The notes under the pieces: model-generated
What the model saw: only the letters and a program-made list of their open reading frames with translations
Told to the model about the DNA's origin: nothing
The model's database searches: none
Position numbers and translations under genes: made by a program
Source of the DNA: Symsagittifera roscoffensis
Taxonomy: Eukaryota > Xenacoelomorpha > Acoela > Convolutidae
Direction: 5' to 3'
Assembly: GCF_963678635.1 (NCBI RefSeq)
Contig: NC_087069.1
Coordinates: forward strand, 52,860,251 to 52,924,250
DNA length: 64,000 bases
Part shown: positions 28,806-38,159 of the stretch, piece after piece
Layout of the letters: every line of letters starts with the position of its first letter
Numbering within the stretch: position 1 is the stretch's first letter

Positions 28806-29631
28806 ATATTTGTTAATAAAAATCTTGTCAAAACTGTTTTTATATAAATCAAGAGTTTTTTCGCAAGATGCAAATTTTGTTTTGATTTTTTCAACACGTT
28901 TGCAAAAATTTAATTAAACTTTTTTACAAGATGCAAAAACTGATTTGGTTTTTTCAACAAGTGTGCAAAAATTTTCAACAAATTTTTGTGTTAGATGCAA
29001 GTTTTTTCGTGGTTTTTTTGAAAACAAATGCAAAAATCAAACTTATTTTTTCTTATTCATATGCAAAAACTGCAAGTTTTTATTGTAAAAAATTTGTTAA
29101 ATGAAGCTAAATTTTTTTCATAATTGCTGACTTTGAGTACTATTCCCTATCTTAATACATTGTTTTTCCAATATTTTTGATCAATCTACATGCAAAAAAG
29201 AAATTTTTTTATGATCAAAACTAAAAACAAGATTTTCATTTTCTTTAATTATTAAATGTGTAAGAACATCCTCTTTCAGTTTTCTTTAAAATGCGAAAAT
29301 ATTTAATGAAATTTTTCTTAATTTGCGAGATTTTCTTTGATTTTTTTAACAAGTGTGCAAAAAAAATTATGAAAAGTTTTGCATGGTGCAAAAATTAACG
29401 TAAAGTTTTTATTATGCTTGCAAAAATTGGTATAATTTTTTTGCCATCTTTCTAACAAAAATCTATAAAAGTATTAACCAGATGCATAATTATTTTCATT
29501 TTTAACAAATGTTTACCATTGAAATTTCTTAATAAACTTTTCTATAATCTCTTTGTTCCTATCTCTTGTAAAAAAAATTTACTAGATACAAAGAAACTAA
29601 ATTACAAAGCACAAGACAGTAGCCAATTTAT
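28806..29631. other. AT-rich non-coding core with GCAAAA repeats
   Basis: No open frame of note. Many imperfect direct copies of GATGCAAAAA and GTGTGCAAAAA separated by T-runs lie between 28866 and 29430. Near 29141 there is an exact copy of a terminal-repeat motif. It could be a 3' region for the 28.2-kb gene, a regulatory centre or a replication element. Confidence 0.45.
29141..29163 (+). repeat. Internal copy of TIR subterminal iteron
   Basis: These 23 bases, beginning TATTCCCTATC, match 36679-36701 in the right TIR and the complement of 15761-15783 in the left TIR without mismatch. No flanking TIR sequence accompanies it. Confidence 0.8.
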
Positions 29632-30102
29632 TTACAAATCAAAGAGCTGTCGAGCAGCTGAGTTCTCAAAATTTTGCAAGTTCTCAATGGAGCGCAAAGC
29701 TGGTCTTGCCTCCATCACTGGTGGTTGTCTTGGTGGTTCGCTGACTGGAGTTCTTGGCTCAGAGAACCCCTCATCCTCTTCGATGGTAATTGGGTTGTCC
29801 ACAGATCCCTCTTCCCAAGGAAAGAGGAAATCGTCGAATGGTTGGGCTACATATCTAGAGTCAGGAATTTCGGGGTAGTTCATTCCCACATGCTCGGCCA
29901 CTTCCTCCATCATTTGCATTTCTCCAAGTTGATTCTCTGTAGGAGGTACTTGCGTGATATGATGATCGTTGAAATCCCTTCGCATCACTTCCACCATATG
30001 CCAGACTTGGATTGGGATGTCCATTCGTGCCAGAAAAACTCCACAAACAGTTTCTCGCACTTGGATTTGTACTAAATCAGCCGAAAATTCCACCGAGAAC
30101 AT
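29632..30102 (-). CDS. Acidic protein, possible third PC4-like N-terminus
   Basis: 156 residues. The first 45 (FSVEFSADLVQIQVRET, MDIPIQVWHMVEVM) could follow the PC4 strand/helix order. The rest is acidic and Pro-rich (EEDEGFSEPRTPVSEPP), like an activation or partner-binding tail. Repeats and CCAAT boxes lie upstream. The frame is intact. No family is recognised and the PC4 link is tentative. Confidence 0.5.
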   Translation of the reverse strand: MFSVEFSADLVQIQVRETVCGVFLARMDIPIQVWHMVEVMRRDFNDHHITQVPPTENQLGEMQMMEEVAEHVGMNYPEIPDSRYVAQPFDDFLFPWEEGSVDNPITIEEDEGFSEPRTPVSEPPRQPPVMEARPALRSIENLQNFENSAARQLFDL

Positions 30103-30321
30103 AAGGTTGTTGTTTTGTACTGAGAAGATCTTTTGAGCAATAAGTTGATTAAGTGATTAAAAACAAGATTTAAAGTTGAGAGGGTAAAAGTTGACTGTGG
30201 TTAAGTTGAAATTATTGTTTTTAGAGCTGAGAGAGGAGGTAGTTGACGGTAGTTAAGTTGAAAATAAAATGATTTTTAGTTAAGAGAGAGGGGTACCTTC
30301 AACTGGAATGTGTGGGTTTAA

Positions 30322-30499
30322 CCAATCAGAATGGATTTTCTTTATTTGGATTGTAGTCGTGTCCAATCAGATTTTAGTTTCCTTTTATGGAATTCTTATA
30401 GAAAACTCGTGTCCAATTGGAAACAAAGCTCCATTTTACACATTGTCGTTTCCAATCACAAAAATGTTCATTTTTGTTCAAGTTGTCGTATCCAATCAG
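30322..30499 (+). promoter_or_regulatory. Array of five CCAAT(C) boxes
   Basis: CCAATCAGA-like sites start at 30322, 30363, 30413, 30452 and 30492, about 40 bp apart. Several are preceded by GTCGT(G/T/A)T. One of the five is CCAATTGG. CCAAT boxes are bound by NF-Y in animals. The array lies upstream of the gene starting at 30102 and may drive it. Confidence 0.55.
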
Positions 30500-30508
30500 A
30501 GGAACCTT

Positions 30509-30667
30509 TTAAGGACTTAACTCTTCCAAATAAGTAAAAATATACACAAAAGCAATCGCAAAAATAAATGACCAAAAGTTGTTTGCTGTAAAAATAAGAA
30601 ATATTGCCGATATAAATAACAAAAGAAGAAAAATTAATAAAAGTAACATCTCTGCAAGTTTTCTCAT
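30509..30667 (-). CDS. 52-residue two-helix membrane protein
   Basis: Short frame from ATG to TAA. It has two hydrophobic helices, residues about 7-27 (MLLLLIFLLLLFISAIFLIF) and 32-46 (WSFIFAIAFVYIF), and a short charged end (LEELSP). It begins about 50 bp downstream of the stop of the 178-residue gene, in the same direction. No family is recognised. Small membrane proteins are common in virus-like elements, but function is unknown and so short a frame could be chance. Confidence 0.45.
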   Translation of the reverse strand: MRKLAEMLLLLIFLLLLFISAIFLIFTANNFWSFIFAIAFVYIFTYLEELSP

Positions 30668-30716
30668 CAAGTTAGCTGAATTTTTTGTACATAATCGATG
30701 AGAAATTCTTGATTTT

Positions 30717-31253
30717 TCAGCAGATATTCAAGTTCTTTAATTTTGATGTAGATTTGAGATGATAACTCAAAGTTGATGAATTTTTCAAATCAAATCTCTG
30801 GAAATCTGATACCAAACCTGACCTTGCAAGATTTTGAACTTTGAAAGTCCTTAAAAAATGGAGGAATAAAGAACTTTGCTGGGGAATTTTGACAAATTTG
30901 GGAGTTGGATAAGGAATAAAAAGAGTTTTTGAAATATTATCGTACGATTTTTTTATCAACTTCAAATTTTCTAAAATAAATAAAATTTCTTTTCTAGTCA
31001 AGTGTAACTCAGCTGTAAGTTTATAGCTTTGATACGCAATATGTGAATCAAAAGTAAACTCTTTGATTGAGTAAGTTTCTCTAAAGAGACCTTTACTTAG
31101 TCGGAGAACTCTATTTTGGACAACATAAACGTCCAAAAAATTGTGAAAAAAGTAAGAATCTACATCTATTTCATCAATAAGGAAATCACACGGAATATTT
31201 TCTTTTTTCTTGTAGAGTAATTCGAGGAAGTTCAAATGCTTTTTAATTGACAT
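30717..31253 (-). CDS. Unknown 178-residue protein, faint PC4-like pattern
   Basis: Intact frame from the ATG at 31253. The central part (NRVLRLSKGLF, TYSIKEFTF, AELHLTRKEILFILENLKLI) could again follow the strand-strand-helix order of PC4-type proteins. The C-terminus is basic (LKSTSKLKN). I recognise no established family. It is transcribed divergently from polymerase B and shares the intergenic region that holds the CRE-like array, so it may be co-regulated with replication. Confidence 0.5.
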   Translation of the reverse strand: MSIKKHLNFLELLYKKKENIPCDFLIDEIDVDSYFFHNFLDVYVVQNRVLRLSKGLFRETYSIKEFTFDSHIAYQSYKLTAELHLTRKEILFILENLKLIKKSYDNISKTLFIPYPTPKFVKIPQQSSLFLHFLRTFKVQNLARSGLVSDFQRFDLKNSSTLSYHLKSTSKLKNLNIC

Positions 31254-31352
31254 TCTTCAAAAATGAATATTTTGGATCCAAAGTTATGACTAGAAACTGC
31301 TTAGTTCTGATTGGTTGAAAGTTTTTGTGGAAAATTCTAGAACTTTCAAAGG

Positions 31353-31580
31353 AATGACGTCATTACCATAATAGCAAAATTGTGTGGGTGTTGACGTCAT
31401 TTCTATTTCTAGAATAACGTCATTATCATAAAAGGAACATTGCGTAGGTGGTGACGTTACTTCTAAATATAGAATGACGTCATTACCATAAAAGGAAAAT
31501 TGCGTAGGCGGTGACGTCACTTCTATTCAAAGAATGACGTCATTACCATAAAAGGATAATTGCGTAGGCGTCATTGTTAG
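31353..31580. promoter_or_regulatory. 60-bp repeat array with CRE-like palindromes
   Basis: Almost four units with an exact 60-bp period. Perfect TGACGTCA lies at 31355, 31392, 31475, 31512 and 31535, with one-mismatch versions at 31415 (TAACGTCA) and 31452 (TGACGTTA). This is the ATF/CREB-type bZIP site. The array ends just before TATAAATA at 31581, between the divergent 178-residue gene and polymerase B. Confidence 0.75.
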
Positions 31581-31588
31581 TATAAATA
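31581..31588 (+). promoter_or_regulatory. TATA box of polymerase gene
   Basis: TATAAATA directly follows the CRE-like array. A start of transcription about 30 bp downstream would place the candidate 5' leader intron (31687-31758) inside the transcript. Confidence 0.5.
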
Positions 31589-31686
31589 CGCTTATTTTAT
31601 TGGGTTAAATCATTCAATTTGTTTACCAATCAGAAACAGTTAATTGAATTTTACTTCAAATTTTACATTTCGTTACTTCACGAAAA

Positions 31687-31758
31687 GTAAGTACTTTTAT
31701 TCAATTGGTACTTTGAGTTTTTAAATTTGGAACATTTCAAAAGTCCCAATGTTTTTAG
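31687..31758 (+). other. Candidate 5' leader intron of polymerase gene
   Basis: Donor AAAAG|GTAAGT and acceptor TGTTTTTAG bound a 72-bp AT-rich segment directly before the first plausible ATG at 31762. Its size and style match the 68-bp candidate intron in the membrane-protein gene. Confidence 0.5.
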
Positions 31759-31761
31759 ATA

Positions 31762-34700
31762 ATGCCTGCCCTTAACCGAAACTAAACGAAACGAGAAAGT
31801 AAAATGTGAGGACTGTGGTCACGAATACAGGAGATCTGATGCTGCGAGACATCGAAAAAATTGTTCTAAGGGAGCTATTTCTTGCCCTGATTGTAAGTAT
31901 TTTACTTATAATCAACAAGAAATGAGCTATCATATGGCTAAGAAGCATGCTCAACCAAGTTCGAAGCAGTCGACGGTTTGTTCTTCTTGTGAACAAGAGT
32001 TTCCCAGTTACTACTCTCTCCAACAACATCGGAGAAAGGAACATGGAGTGAAACAACGGAAGCCAAGTGATACGGTGGCCGACTTGAACAAGATTGTGGA
32101 GGAAGAAGGGGAAGATGGAGAAAAACTAAAGGAGGAATTTAGTGCTTGTCAACATTTTCTCGTGGATACGGAGATGGAAAATGGGAGACATAAGGTATTT
32201 AACTTCCAAATGTCCAAGTTAGATACTAAAATCATTAACGAGAAACTTGAAGAAGTCTTCAACAAGCTCGATTCTGCAGCCAAAATCAACATTGCTCTGG
32301 GTTTTGTTCTTCGAAACATTGAGACTGGTGAATATCGTTATTTCTACGCTCATGAAAACAATACTCTGTTTGAAAAATCCCACTTACTTTGTACGAAAGC
32401 GGATTTGATAACAATCCAAGGAAAATTAGAAAAATTTGATATTGTGGAACAATGTACCCAAGAACGCCAGAACACAAAGTGGCGATTCAAGTTGATTACT
32501 AACGTTACAATTTTTGCTGCTTTGCTGAAAAACATCCCAATGGGATGTCCAGACTCTGTTTTACCCGAACCTCTACTGAAAAACCATTCTGTTAACTGTC
32601 TTTTATCTAACAAGGACAAGGAACCTTACAAAGATCATTTGTGTCTTTTCCGCGCATTGGCCATGTACATGAACGGACACAATGATCTCGACACTCACAC
32701 CTCCAGATATTTTACAGAATTTATAACAAAATCTCTGGTTATGATCCTAAGAATTTTCGTGGAGTTTCCCCTTGAAGACTTACCTGTTGTCGAGGAAATA
32801 ATTGAACGCAACATCTTTATTTACGATTTTGATATTCAAGCGGGAGAATATGTGGGAGAACTAGCACGAAGAAGTATTGGTAGATTTGAAAAAACAGTCA
32901 AATTACTGAGATTCAACAATCATATCATTCATACAAATGATATAGATAGCTTCTTTAAGTGTTTCCGGTGCCCTAGTTGTGATAGTTTCTTCAAAAGATC
33001 CGAGTTTCTCAAAAAACATCTTCCGAGATGTAAGGATCGTGTGAAACATATTTACCCAAAGAACGTATCTGAGCTTCGCGAAACCTTGTTTGAAAAGCTA
33101 GAAGGATTCAATCTTCCAGTTTCCGATGATAAAAACTCTTCAAAAACCTAGCAATTTTCGATTTTGAGTCGATATGTGTTCCTACAGAAGAACTAAAAGA
33201 AACACAAACTACTACCTGGATAGGAAAACATGTTCCTATTTCTAAAAGAACTAAAAGAACTAAAAGAAGAACTAAAAGAAACACAAACTACTACCTGGAT
33301 AGCAAAACATGTTCCTATTTCAGTATCTATATCATCGAATCTGATTGATGAACCCATCTTTTTGTACAACAAGGATCCACGAAACTTGATTATTGATTTT
33401 GTAAGCAAGCTCGAACTGTTGGCTGAGAAAAGTAAGCTGGAGAGGAGAACAAATTTCCAAGATATTGAAGTTGCTGTCAGTGGAAGAATGAAAAAAATCT
33501 TTGATCAATTGAATGAGCGAGGCCAGATTTTTTCAAGTAACAAATTTGAGTACGAAGAGGAATGTATTGAAGATTCGGAAGAAGCAGATATGTCAACACT
33601 CATCGATTTGAAACAACATCTGGAGAGATATATAAATACTTTACCTGTTTTTGGATTTAACAGTGGTAGAAATGACTTAAATTTGATCAAGTCCTACTTA
33701 ATACCTTATTTGATTCGCGATAAAGAGCAAGAAGCATCCGTTATCAAAAAAGCAAATGATTTTATATCTTTCAAGTTTGGAGATGTACAATTTCTGGACA
33801 TTATGAAATTTCTGGGTGGAGCAACAACTCTGGACTCATTTCTCAAAGCTTATAAAGCTAGTGAAACAAAAGGATTCTTTCCTTATGAGTGGTTTGACAA
33901 CCCTGACAAACTTGATTTTCCAGGACTGCCCCCATATGAAGCATTTTTCAGTAAACTTAGAAACAACAATCCTCTAGACAAAGACTTTACTGATTATGAA
34001 AAACTGAGGAAGAGTGGACTTGATGAACAGCAAGCACTGAAAAAGCTTCAAATCAAGACTGTACCCCCATCTGGACAAGATAATTACAGTTACTTACAAC
34101 AAACTTGGCAGAAAAACGGAACGACTGTGTTCAAAGACTTTTTGCAGTGGTACAAAAACAAAGATGTAGTTCCAACCCTGGAAGCAATGCAAAAAATGAT
34201 CCAATTTTATCATAACAAAGGGATAGATATGTTGAAACTTGGATGTACACTTCCAAATCTAGCAAACATATGTCTACACAAATCTACAAATTACAAGTTT
34301 TATCCATTTTGCGAAAGTGATAAAGATTTGTGTGAAAAAATTAGAGAGGACATGACTGGTGGACCTTCCATTGTTTTCACTCGAAAAGCTGTTGTAGACA
34401 AAAATTTTATCAGAGATTCATCAAATATTTGTAAGTCAATCGTTGGAATTGATGCGAGCCAGCTTTACCCCTATTCAATGTGTCAAGATATGCCAACAGG
34501 ACTGTATACGCGATGGGAGTTTGACACTGATATGCAGAAATTCAAGACTAGACATAAACGAACTCGCAACTTTGAGAATATGGTCATGTCTTTCTACCAA
34601 GAATCAAGACCAGAATGTAAAATTGAGAGCTTTTTTACATCTGGAAAACAGAAGAAAATTGACTGTTTTAATGTGGACGGTTATTGTGATCACTGTAAAA

Positions 34701-36178
34701 CAGTATTCGAGGCAATGGGATGCTACTATCACTTTTGTTCCTGTCAAGAAGCTCGTCCCTCCTTAACAGAACAGGATATCGAGCGAGGAAACAAGAAGAG
34801 AGAAATGGATGATATGCGACGAGAATACATTCAAGAGAAAGGATACAAAGTTGAAGAAATGTGGGAGTGTGACTGGTGGGAAAGTTTCAAAACCGATGAA
34901 AAGATCAAAAATCACGTCAGAACCCACTTTCCCTACGAAAGACCCCTTTCTACAGACTCTCTTTTAGCAAAGATAAAAGATGGATCTCTTTTTGGTTACG
35001 TTCAGTGCTACTTGGTTGTTCCAGATGAACTGAAATCAAAATTTGCGAATTTTCCTCCAATTTTTAAAAATACTGAGGTCGGAAGAGATGATATTGGAGA
35101 ATACATGAAAAACTATGCGATCGAGAACGAAATGTTAAAGCATCCTCAGAGAATGCTTATATCTAGCTTCAAGCTAGAAAATGGAACAGTTATAACTCCT
35201 CTCTTCAACTTTTATTTGGAACTTGGCTTGCAATGCACCAAAATTTACCGATTTGTTCAATATTCTCCTCGGAAGTGTTTCAATAATTTCGTTCAATCGG
35301 TGGTTGATGCAAGAAGAGAAGGAGATGAAAACCCTTTGTCAGGAGTTGTAGCAGAAACAATGAAGCTCTTGGGCAATTCCTCCTATGGATATCAGATCAT
35401 GGATAGATCGAGACATACAATCACAAAATATCTCAACGATGAAAAAACCCATAAGGCAATCAATGAACCACTGTTTAAGAGACTTAACACAGTTGAGAAG
35501 GACTTATATGAGGTGGAGTTATTGAAGTCAACCATTGAGCACAGAGAACCAATCATTGTTGGTTTTTTCATACTTCAGTATGCAAAGCTGAGAATGTTGG
35601 AACTCTACTACAACTTCTTTGACAAGTTCTGTGATGTGAATAAATTTGAAGAGTTGGAGATGGACACAGACTCACTTTACTTGGCACTTGCAGAAGAAAA
35701 TTTGTACGATTGCATCCAACCAGATAAGAGAGCTGTTTGGGGAAAAATGAGGGAGAGTGATTGCAGAGATTCCTTCAAGGCGGATGCAAAATCTAACTTC
35801 TTTCCTCGAACGTGTTGCAGTATCCATAAAAAATATGATAAGCGGGAGCCGGGACTTTTCAAAGAAGAATTTAGGTGCACAGAAATGCTCTGTTTATGTA
35901 GTAAGACATATTGCTGCTATGACAACAAGTCAGACAAATTCAAATTTGGCAGCAAAGGATTGAATAAGCGGGTTCTAGAAGATTCTGGAGACGGACACAT
36001 GTCAAAATACAGGAGAGTGCTTGATGAAGCTATCAACTTAACTTCTACTAATAGAGGATTCAGAACTATAAATCATATGGTTGCTACATATGAACAGACA
36101 AAGAAAGGACTGAGTTATTTCTATCCTAAAAGACAAGTGCAAGATGATGGAATTCATACAAAACCATTGGACTTATAA
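31762..36178 (+). pseudogene. polB: Protein-primed DNA polymerase B (frame-broken)
   Basis: N-terminal C2H2-type fingers (CEDCGH...HRKNC, CSSCEQEF...HRRKEH) lead to the polymerase. The Exo I motif is FDFES (near 33160) and the Exo II-like segment is FNSGRNDLNLIK (near 33655). Palm motif A is DASQLYP (near 34451), motif B KLLGNSSYG (near 35363) and motif C MDTDS (near 35660). Between motifs A and B lies a Cys-rich insertion (DGYCDHCKTVFEAMGCYYHFC, EEMWECDWW) resembling a Vsr-like endonuclease segment. There are three lesions: a one-base shift between the ATG and 31781, a one-base shift in an A run near 33142-33147, and a 79-bp tandem duplication at 33187-33324 that shifts the frame inside the exonuclease domain. 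Most of the protein (33230-36178) is open. Confidence 0.93.
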
Positions 36179-36272
36179 GAACTCTTCTGATGTAATAAAT
36201 TATATAAGATGTCGTATGATTATGGTTTCATGATAATAAAATGTAAATTATTGCGGTAAACTTAATAAAAAT

Positions 36273-36820
36273 GTGATTTATATACTTTCTTTGTAATTTA
36301 AACTTTTTTTTCTCAAAAAACTTGACTTTTTTCGAAGTCTCTGTAAGTTCAGAATAGATTCAGATAGGTAGAAAGTAAAAATATCTAATAAAGTTTTATT
36401 AGATCAAATTAAACAAATCTTATCGTGTTTTGAATTTTTTCGAAAAATTTTTTTTGATAAAAATTCCAAGTTTTTGCACAAAAAATCTTACCATTGACTT
36501 ACCATACACCAAAAAACTAAATACATAACCTTCATTCTACAATCTACACGTAATTAACAATTAACTTTTCCCAATTAGATAACGCGCGCCGAGATTTTTG
36601 CAAAAAAACTAGACAAAAACCAAAAAAATTACGTTTTTCTTACCATTATCTTACCATCACACAAACCATTACCATCGGTATTCCCTATCTTAATACATTG
36701 TACACTCTATACCCAATCTTAATACATAGCCTGCTGACCGGATGCTCTATTCCCTATCTTAATACATGTGGGTCAGCAGGCACCCCCCCCCCCCCCTGAT
36801 CACCTCCAACATCTACTACT
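36273..36820 (-). repeat. Polinton right terminal inverted repeat
   Basis: Inverted counterpart of 15655-16187, 548 bp. It contains the hairpin at 36383-36404, iterons at 36679 and beyond, a run of 14 C (36783-36796) and the terminus CATCTACTACT. It carries a short extra GTGGGTCAGCAGGC next to the C run compared with the left end. Inside it, AATAAA signals serve the polymerase transcript. Confidence 0.93.
36383..36404. terminator. Bidirectional poly(A)-type hairpin in right TIR
   Basis: Same 10-bp inverted repeat as in the left TIR (ATCTAATAAA / TTTATTAGAT), about 205 bp beyond the polymerase stop codon. It supplies AATAAA in the direction of the polymerase gene. Confidence 0.5.
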
Positions 36821-36999
36821 GCCAAGACTGGTAGAGCCAGCAGTGGAAGAAATCAGACCGACTGGTCAAATTTAAATGCAAGAACGAGAAATGAGGTTTG
36901 AGAGTAGATTGAAACTAAGCATAGACAAACCAAACTTTTTTTATTGAAACCAGTCAAATTTAAAGTTTACTACCAGTTTTTTTAAAGAATTGATAAATT
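36821..36999 (+). repeat. Host tandem repeat, copy 1, right part (with TSD)
   Basis: Continues the unit interrupted at 15654. It begins with the second GCCAAG (36821-36826) and matches 37843-38019. At about 37000 it joins the start of copy 2. Confidence 0.88.
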
Positions 37000-38019
37000 T
37001 TGTTTGTTTTTCCGCGGCGGAGAAGTTCAATGAAGATCATCAGCTTCCCAAAAAAACATTTTTGAGTCCATAAAATCAGATTTTTTGAATTGTTTCAAAG
37101 GATGTTTCAAAAACAATAGTAACTCCAAAACTTTTAAGATTTTACTGGCTATTTAACGCCTTCAAGACAAGATAGCTCAGAGAAAAGGACAACAAAAAAA
37201 TGATTAGCTCGTTAAAATCAAGCGTCGACTTTTTTGTTGCAGCCCAGTGTATTGAAACTAAAAAAAAACGCCCAAAATGAAAACCAAAAAAAATAATCGC
37301 GAGAGATAGATGACCTCAAAAAAACAGGAAAGAAAGATACTTTGTGGTCGCAAAAAATTTGTCTCCAAGAAATACCATTTTGACATATATAACCAGATTT
37401 TGTTCCTAGCTTTGGCAAAAAGACGGAATAATTTTGCTTGGGCTTGTTTTGGCACTCAGATCGAACTCGATTTTTCCATTTTATTTCCTTATGCGAACAA
37501 TTTCCTTAAATTTAGAGTGATTTGAAAATGGTTATGATTTGATAAACTAATTGAAAACTTTAATTTCAATTCTCAAAACAGCAGAAAAAAAACGCAATTT
37601 TCATTCAAAAGAAAATTGATTGACAATATGAGCATAGAGCTTGTGTCCTTTAGTTTACAAAACCTATCATTTTCCGAATTTCTCGAACCAGCGGCGAAGA
37701 CCAGTGTGGTGTGATTTGGCCAGTTGATGAATTCTTTTGAAAATCTAAACTGCACCACACGCGTTCTTACAGATACGGAAAGCAAGAGAAATAATACGCA
37801 GAGGCTGGCATCAATTACCTTCAGAAATACAGATTGGACATAGCCAAGACTGGTAGAGCCAGCAGTGGAAGAAATCAGACCGACTTGTCAAATTTAAATG
37901 CAAGAACGAGAAATGAGGTTGAGAGTAGATTGAAACTAAGCATAGACAAACCAAACGTTTTTTATTTAAACCAGCCAAATTTAAAGTTTACTACCAGTTT
38001 TTTTAAAGAATTGATAATT
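37000..38019 (+). repeat. Host tandem repeat, copy 2, with empty Polinton site
   Basis: Uninterrupted unit of about 1.02 kb matching 14801-15654 plus 36827-36999. The sequence ACATAGCCAAGACTGG at 37839-37854 is the unoccupied target, with a single GCCAAG at 37843-37848. Confidence 0.9.
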
Positions 38020-38159
38020 TTTGTTGCTTTTTCCTTTGAACCAAGCTAGCAAGCCCGCGTCCAATAAGTAATTAGCTCGCAAAAATTTAGTTGATCAGAT
38101 AGCTTGTTCTGATCAAGCTAACGAAGCAAAAAAGCTTTGAACAAATTCAAGTAAAGCCA

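Larger units (their letters stand above)
15655..36820. mobile_element. Polinton/Maverick virus-like DNA transposon
   Basis: A 21,166-bp element bounded by terminal inverted repeats of about 540 bp, AG...CT termini and a 6-bp target duplication. It carries the Polinton gene set: protein-primed polymerase B, retroviral-type integrase, A32/FtsK-HerA-like packaging ATPase, adenain-like cysteine protease, major capsid protein and penton-like minor capsid protein. A 3.9-kb internal tandem duplication (19638-23522 and 23523-27390) enlarges it. Polymerase and integrase are frame-broken, so it is probably non-autonomous. No fusogen or envelope gene was seen. The empty target site at 37843 shows the insertion came after duplication of the host repeat. 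Confidence 0.95.

Noticed and set aside
31290-31520. Minus-strand frame of 76 residues with a 20-residue internal repeat (TSPPTQFSFYGNDVIL type)
   Set aside because: It is produced by the 60-bp promoter repeat, whose period is a multiple of three. The CRE palindromes and the position next to a TATA box explain the sequence better than coding.
33139-33151. Programmed -1 frameshift in polymerase B
   Set aside because: The run TCAAAAACC does not give an X-XXY-YYZ heptamer in the zero frame, and a second lesion lies just downstream. Decay or a sequence error is simpler.
15655-36820. Envelope or fusogen gene in the Polinton
   Set aside because: No protein with a signal peptide, a large Cys-rich ectodomain and a membrane anchor was found. 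The membrane proteins seen are all under about 100 residues.
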